Assembly (NCBI GenBank): GCA_027487515.1
Contig: JAIYDL010000023.1
Location: 1-64,000, forward strand
DNA length: 64,000 nt
DNA from: Pseudomonadota bacterium
GTDB lineage: Bacteria > Bdellovibrionota > Bacteriovoracia > Bacteriovoracales > Bacteriovoracaceae
Direction: 5' to 3'
Of this stretch, positions 59,693 to 64,000 are shown piece after piece. The translations under genes and the position numbers were made by a program. Each line of letters opens with the position of its first letter. Positions within the stretch are counted from its first letter, which is position 1. The notes under the pieces were generated by a model. It had not been told where the DNA came from, did not search any database, and saw only the letters and a program-made list of their open reading frames with translations.

Positions 59693-60194
59693 ACCGGCGC
59701 CAGTTCTTCGGTTGGGCGATCCCTCCAAATTTCCACAGGCCTCGTCTTGCCCTGCGCGCCTCGGCGAGTGCTCTTAGGAAGCGAAACTTCTCACCCCGAG
59801 AAGAGAACACCGCATAGGGATAGATGACGGCGCAGCCCGACCTCACTAACCGGAGACTCACCTCATCGAGGTCCCCCAGATAGCGGCCGTAAAGATCCCG
59901 GGACTGGAGGCGTGCGATGAGCTCACTCTTCCCCGCGAGCTCCGCGTGCAGGCAGCGCCGGGCCAGAAGACCCGCGCCGGGGGATCCGGAGAGAAAAGGC
60001 TGAGCGAGTTCGGGGGCATCAATCTTCGCTAGCCGCAGTTTCAGGCGCTGGTTTCGGTAGCGAAGAAGGACAGTATCCCCATCAGTAACCTCGAGCACTT
60101 GGACCCGAAGCTCAAGGGGAAAAAGGTCTGTAAGATCTACTCTCACCAGGAATATGCTCAACAAAGGAATAAGGATCTGATAGTGTCCGCCCAC
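59655..60194 (-). CDS. Staphylococcal nuclease-like (SNase) endonuclease
   Basis: A 179-residue protein with an N-terminal hydrophobic segment (ILIPLLSIFLV, possibly a signal anchor) and an SNase fold: VTDGDTVLL, KLRLAKIDAPEL, RDLYGRYLGDL and LVRSGCAVIYPYA. The active-site Asp/Arg/Glu set is partly visible (DGDT, RLAKIDAPE, RDLYGR). A basic C-terminal tail (NWRRSSKRISRQRWRR) would help bind DNA. Probably a secreted or membrane-tethered nuclease. Confidence 0.82.
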   Translation of the reverse strand: MGGHYQILIPLLSIFLVRVDLTDLFPLELRVQVLEVTDGDTVLLRYRNQRLKLRLAKIDAPELAQPFLSGSPGAGLLARRCLHAELAGKSELIARLQSRDLYGRYLGDLDEVSLRLVRSGCAVIYPYAVFSSRGEKFRFLRALAEARRARRGLWKFGGIAQPKNWRRSSKRISRQRWRR

Positions 60195-60264
60195 CCAACT
60201 CCTTTACTGGAAACGCAGGCGGTTCGCCGTCTTGAAAACAACTTCGCCCAAAGGATTTTCTGCG

Positions 60265-61395
60265 ATGAACGTTCGTTCGGAAGTAAACCAGCATTTTAAA
60301 TTCAAAGTCCAGCACGTCGACAAGCACTGCGGTGCCCGCGCCGGGATCATCGAAACGCCGCACGGGCCCATCGAGACTCCGGTCTTCATGCCCGTCGGAA
60401 CGCACGGTGCGATCAAGGCGCTTCAGCCTAAGGAGCTCGTGGACCTTTCGATCCAGATTCTCCTTTCGAACACCTACCACCTTCACCTCACTCCGGGCTC
60501 GGAGCTCATCGCGAAGGCCGGAGGGTTACACAAGTTCATGGGCTGGGACCGAGCGATCCTCACCGACTCCGGTGGCTTCCAGGTCTTCTCGCTCCAGAAA
60601 AACTCGATCACGGAAGAGGGGGCCAATTTCAAGGGCGCCAAGGGAGAGAACGTCCTGCTCACTCCGGAAATCTCGATTCAGGTTCAGCAGAACCTCGGGT
60701 CCGATATCATGATGGCCTTCGACGAATGCATCCCTTTCCCGGCCACCGAGAAGTACGTCGAGACGTCGATCGCGCGGACCCACCGCTGGCTCGACCGCTG
60801 TGTCGAGGCCTGGAAAAATCCTCAGCAGGCACTCTTCGGCATCGTCCAAGGGGGCGTCTACGAGAAGTACCGAAAGATCTGCGTCGAAGAAGTCACCAAG
60901 CGTGACCTTCCAGGCTACGCCATCGGTGGGGTCTCCGTCGGAGAAGGGCCAGAGCACATGGAGCACATCGTGCGGACCACAGCGCCGCTCATGCCGGTCA
61001 ACAAGCCCCGCTACGTCATGGGGGTGGGAATGCCGGAAGATCTCCTGATGATCTGGGAACACGGCATCGACATGAGCGATTGCATCATCCCGACCAAGTT
61101 TGGCCGCGGAGGAACACTCTTCACCAACCGCGGAAAGATCCGGATCGAGCACAAAAATTACCGCCGGGACTTTTTCCCCATCGAGCCCAACCTCAAGGAC
61201 TACGTGAACACGAACTTCACGCGGGCGTACATCAAGCACCTCTTCGACTCGAACGAAATCCTGGGCCAGATCCTGGCCACGGCCCACAACATTTCTTTCT
61301 ACAAATCGATGGCGACCCGTGCCCGGGAAGCGATCTTCGAGGACCGATACCTCGAGTTTAAGAAGCAATTCCTTGAGGGATATACCCGCGACTAA
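60265..61395 (+). CDS. tgt: Queuine tRNA-ribosyltransferase
   Basis: A 376-residue TIM-barrel enzyme exchanging guanine-34 for preQ1 in GUN-anticodon tRNAs. Family motifs include TPVFMPVGTHGAIKAL, LLSNTYHLHL, the catalytic Asp region LTDSGGFQVFSL, FDECIPFPA, and GIVQGGVYEKYR. The usual C-terminal CxCxxC zinc ligands are not obvious in the later DCIIPTKFGRGGTLFT segment, where typical Tgt reads FDCVMPTRNARNG; DCIIPT is present but the following ligand set looks altered. ATG at 60265 follows AAAGGA. Confidence 0.93.
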   Translation: MNVRSEVNQHFKFKVQHVDKHCGARAGIIETPHGPIETPVFMPVGTHGAIKALQPKELVDLSIQILLSNTYHLHLTPGSELIAKAGGLHKFMGWDRAILTDSGGFQVFSLQKNSITEEGANFKGAKGENVLLTPEISIQVQQNLGSDIMMAFDECIPFPATEKYVETSIARTHRWLDRCVEAWKNPQQALFGIVQGGVYEKYRKICVEEVTKRDLPGYAIGGVSVGEGPEHMEHIVRTTAPLMPVNKPRYVMGVGMPEDLLMIWEHGIDMSDCIIPTKFGRGGTLFTNRGKIRIEHKNYRRDFFPIEPNLKDYVNTNFTRAYIKHLFDSNEILGQILATAHNISFYKSMATRAREAIFEDRYLEFKKQFLEGYTRD

Positions 61396-61398
61396 CGC

Positions 61399-61445
61399 AA
61401 AAAAGGAGAAGGGCCCCGGAGGACGTTCATCCTCCGGGGCCCTTC
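61399..61445 (-). terminator. Rho-independent terminator between tgt and the lipoprotein gene
   Basis: GAAGGGCCCCGGAGGA (61408-61423) and TCCTCCGGGGCCCTTC (61430-61445) form a perfect 16-bp stem with loop CGTTCA. On the minus strand it is followed by TCCTTTTTT, so it mainly ends the minus-strand gene. Confidence 0.8.
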
Positions 61446-61450
61446 GAGAG

Positions 61451-64000
61451 TTAGCGGAGTTTTTGAGAGATGATTCGCTGCTGAAGGCCTGGTCGAATCT
61501 GCGCCAACCGTGCTTCGATCGCGCTGCGGTTCAAGTTGAGCCTTTGGATCACCGGATTACTTAAGGTCTCCGTAATCATCCGGCTTTCGGCGTTTGACCA
61601 GCGGTTCATGAAGCAGGCCTCGCGAGAGCGGCGGTACAAGAGTCGGTTGATGATGTTGCTGCTCGGGAACTCTTGGAGACATTCGTCCGCAAGCCGCTGT
61701 CCGAACTCGAGCATCTTCCCGTCCAAGTCAGACGTCGCTCGGCCGCGGAGCTCTGCTTGAGAACTCTCGATCCAAGCCCCGAACTGCTCGGCCGCGGAAA
61801 TATTGTGGCACGCTTCGCGCTCGAGGAAGTCTCCGAAGACCGTCGCCGGCAGATTGTAAAGAAGGGGTGGCCCGATGACTTTGTACCCCTGAACCTTACA
61901 GTCCGCGAGGACTTGCCTCGGGTCAATGACGCTCTTAACCCACGAGAGGTCAGCGAGGAGCTTCCGGCGGGTTTCTCCGCCGTCTTCGCGCATGAGTCTT
62001 GTGGCACTTGCGATCTCCGTTGCCTTCTCCGTGTCGTAGTAACCGCGGAGGATGCGGACGAACTGCGGGAGGACCTCTGCCGTGAGAATTTTCTCCTCAC
62101 TTGAGTTCTCAACCCGATCTCCGTCAACTCTAAAGGTTTGGATGAGTTCTTTTACATTGTCTGGGATACCGGCGTTTAAACAATTAAAGAAGGAGCTGAT
62201 GAGGTACCCGTCTCCCACAGTGAACACCCGACCACTCGGTGGTGCGGTGTCGGAGTGTGAAAGAGAACGGCAACCGGCCCAGGTCTCTTGCGCCGACGTG
62301 CGGATCCGCTCCAGGTTCTCTTGGACGAAGGCCTGGTAGAGCTTCACCGTATCCTCTCGGACGGTCTCAAACGGGTGGCCTAGGATATACATGTTGAGGA
62401 GCTCTACCGTCTCGGCATCCGGAAGGTTCAGGGCCTTCAGTCGATCCATAGTGCGCTTCTGGAGCTCCTCTCGGTAGCAGGCGTTTTCATCGGCTTCCTT
62501 GTAGCAGTTTAAGTACGCCGTCCGGGCGAGGGTCGGATCATTGAGATCTTGGATGAAAGTCTGGAGCCGCGCTGTGTACTGCGGATCCTGCCCCGCCTGA
62601 TGGAGGTGGCGCTGGAAGGCAATCTGCAGGTGTTCTTTGACAAGTGAATTCCAACTTTCGCGGTAGTCGGAGCGGGCGAGGACATCGCACCCTTCTGCCG
62701 TTTTCATCACGACTTTCCCTCGGAGTTCCGCACTGATTCGAGAGGCACTTTCAGAGATGCAACCGAGAACCGACGCCGGGATGGCGGGCGAGAAATCGGC
62801 CCGTCGGAAATACTGAGAACGTCCGGTAGCCCCGGGACGAGAGCAGTCAGCGACGGCCTTCAGGATATCTTGTGAGAGCTCGCCGTTACTATCTTGGATC
62901 CAATTGGCCATGAGTGCCGGGATCGTGAACTCCCTGTTCTGATAATAAGAACTAGAAACGAACCGATAGTGATCGTCGGCGAGCCCTGCCTTCGCTCGAG
63001 GCCCATCGACCCTGAAGACGGCCACTGACTCAGCAAAATTCTCCGTCGGATTTGTTTTCGCGTAATCGCTCACGACTTTACCATCCGGCTTCACCTGCCA
63101 TCCGCGTTGTGGTTTTCCTTGAGCGTCTACGTACTCAGCCATGATGAGGCCCGAGAGAGTTAGATAGTCTTGGCGGGCCGAGCGCCGGCCCGAAAGTGAG
63201 CCCCTGCCCTCTTCGAAGTCTAGCTGGTGACTCAATTCATGAGTGACCGCCTGGTACATCCATCCGTTGTCTTGAGAGTTAGGATCGAACGTGAGGCAGG
63301 CATCGGTAAGTGTGATGAAGCCGTTACTGTACGCAAGGCCACAAGCCGCTGCCAGATCTTCTCCTTCGAACTTCTCCCCGCGCGGGATTCGCTGAATCTG
63401 CGTGAGGTACCGGAGAGTGGTATGCGGGGCCTTCAGCATGTAAGAGAGCCGCCAGAAGCCGTAGAGCTCTTTTTCATCGAAGAGGTAGTTCGCAAAGGGA
63501 ATGGCCTTCCCGGCATGCTGCCCCGCACTCATTGAGCGCTGCATAGGGACTTTGTTGTCCGCAGCAAGAAGGTTCCCGAATTTTAAATACCAAATGTAAT
63601 GGACGTAGCCATGAACATCATCTCCCTTGCCGTAGATCCGATTGATGATACACGGAACGTCTGTGCAAGAGGAGAAGTCGAAGGCATCGGAATTCGAAAG
63701 GTCACCAAGTTCTCGCCCGAAAGTTTTAAGGAAGTTCCCTTGCGCAACAGGAAGCGTCGAGAGCTCGATGTGTTTCCAGCGGCCAGAGACAGCTCGCCCG
63801 CGCGTGAACCGGGCCTCGAGGTCCCGCACTTCGGCCTTGAGAGTTTCCACATTAAAGACATCTCGCATGCACTGATTCTGAGAACTCGCGAGAGTCCGGA
63901 GGAGCGTGCGCTCCGGGGGAGTTGCTTTCTTCTCCCACTTCGTGATGAGAAGCTCCGGTGCGTTCTTAGTACAGGCACCGAGCACCAGCAAACTGGCCCA
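61451..64000 (-). CDS. Large HExxH lipoprotein, 5' end outside the window
   Basis: At least 849 residues. The first readable codons give WASLLVLGAC, a good lipobox, so the true start lies just beyond 64000; the TTG near 63991 is not the start. A metallopeptidase-like motif HELSHQLDFEEG (about residue 255) is followed by NPTENFAESVAVFR, which may give a third ligand Glu, as in gluzincins. About 24 cysteines are spread through the rest. The C-terminal 450 residues are helical with no named domain. Probably an anchored periplasmic or surface protease or substrate-binding protein. Confidence 0.78.
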   Translation of the reverse strand, partial: WASLLVLGACTKNAPELLITKWEKKATPPERTLLRTLASSQNQCMRDVFNVETLKAEVRDLEARFTRGRAVSGRWKHIELSTLPVAQGNFLKTFGRELGDLSNSDAFDFSSCTDVPCIINRIYGKGDDVHGYVHYIWYLKFGNLLAADNKVPMQRSMSAGQHAGKAIPFANYLFDEKELYGFWRLSYMLKAPHTTLRYLTQIQRIPRGEKFEGEDLAAACGLAYSNGFITLTDACLTFDPNSQDNGWMYQAVTHELSHQLDFEEGRGSLSGRRSARQDYLTLSGLIMAEYVDAQGKPQRGWQVKPDGKVVSDYAKTNPTENFAESVAVFRVDGPRAKAGLADDHYRFVSSSYYQNREFTIPALMANWIQDSNGELSQDILKAVADCSRPGATGRSQYFRRADFSPAIPASVLGCISESASRISAELRGKVVMKTAEGCDVLARSDYRESWNSLVKEHLQIAFQRHLHQAGQDPQYTARLQTFIQDLNDPTLARTAYLNCYKEADENACYREELQKRTMDRLKALNLPDAETVELLNMYILGHPFETVREDTVKLYQAFVQENLERIRTSAQETWAGCRSLSHSDTAPPSGRVFTVGDGYLISSFFNCLNAGIPDNVKELIQTFRVDGDRVENSSEEKILTAEVLPQFVRILRGYYDTEKATEIASATRLMREDGGETRRKLLADLSWVKSVIDPRQVLADCKVQGYKVIGPPLLYNLPATVFGDFLEREACHNISAAEQFGAWIESSQAELRGRATSDLDGKMLEFGQRLADECLQEFPSSNIINRLLYRRSREACFMNRWSNAESRMITETLSNPVIQRLNLNRSAIEARLAQIRPGLQQRIISQKLR

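Noticed and set aside
47136..61395. queE and tgt as one queuosine operon
   Set aside because: They are about 12 kb apart on opposite strands with many unrelated genes between.

Overview
The window is a compact, GC-rich chromosome segment from a Gram-negative bacterium. Evidence for this is the outer-membrane beta-barrels, many signal peptides and lipoboxes, and periplasmic enzymes. Gene content (SdhC-A-B complex II, fused chemotaxis proteins, ECF sigma factor, many small secreted proteins of unknown function) fits the Bdellovibrionota/Oligoflexia or another former deltaproteobacterial lineage. That placement is inference; there is no rRNA, tRNA or marker gene here to prove it. No tRNA, rRNA, IS element, prophage or CRISPR array was seen. 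Genes are tightly packed, and many convergent pairs overlap at their 3' ends.

Layout. 0-5.3 kb: an envelope-stress-like unit (Spy/CpxP-like protein, ECF sigma factor, small membrane protein) behind a near-consensus ECF promoter, small secreted proteins, a subtilisin-like protease, a zinc-ribbon protein and CheX. 5.4-16.6 kb: hemerythrin-like protein, pirin, PPK2, SelO, a MASE1-PAS-PAS histidine kinase, lipoprotein, unknowns, a secreted tyrosine-phosphatase-like protein and a GH15 glycosidase. 16.7-20 kb: fused trehalose-phosphate synthase/phosphatase and an MscS channel. 20-23.3 kb: a secreted protein, a methyltransferase-like protein and a coiled-coil porin.

23.3-31.2 kb: a minus-strand chemotaxis operon cheA-cheW-mcp-cheR(REC)-cheB. 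CheR is fused to a receiver and an unassigned C-terminal region, and CheB carries about 105 extra N-terminal residues. 31.3-32.6 kb: a metal-handling-looking cluster with an HMA copper-chaperone-like protein, a secreted His-rich peptide and an HvfC/DUF2063-like protein. Then come photolyase, sdhCAB, a GNAT protein, an EamA exporter and a PhoD-like phosphatase.

40.2-43.5 kb: a tandem duplication with a constant 1,654-bp offset. Each copy carries a secreted protein with a ladder of Cys-x(7-9)-Cys units, and the second copy is preceded by the decayed 3' end of phoD. 43.5-53 kb: secreted proteins, a SprT-like/DUF2786 protein, DUF423, lipoproteins, QueE, a group III truncated haemoglobin and an aldehyde dehydrogenase. 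53-64 kb: a TIGR01777-type epimerase, a MerR/CarH-like regulator that has lost the photosensing W-x9-EH residues and is coupled to a renalase-like flavoprotein, patatin, a DEAD-box helicase, an outer-membrane protein, an SNase-like nuclease, Tgt, and a large HExxH lipoprotein cut by the window edge.

The best candidates for something undescribed are the duplicated Cys-ladder locus, the His-rich peptide/HvfC-like pair, and the CarH-like regulator with its coupled flavoprotein.
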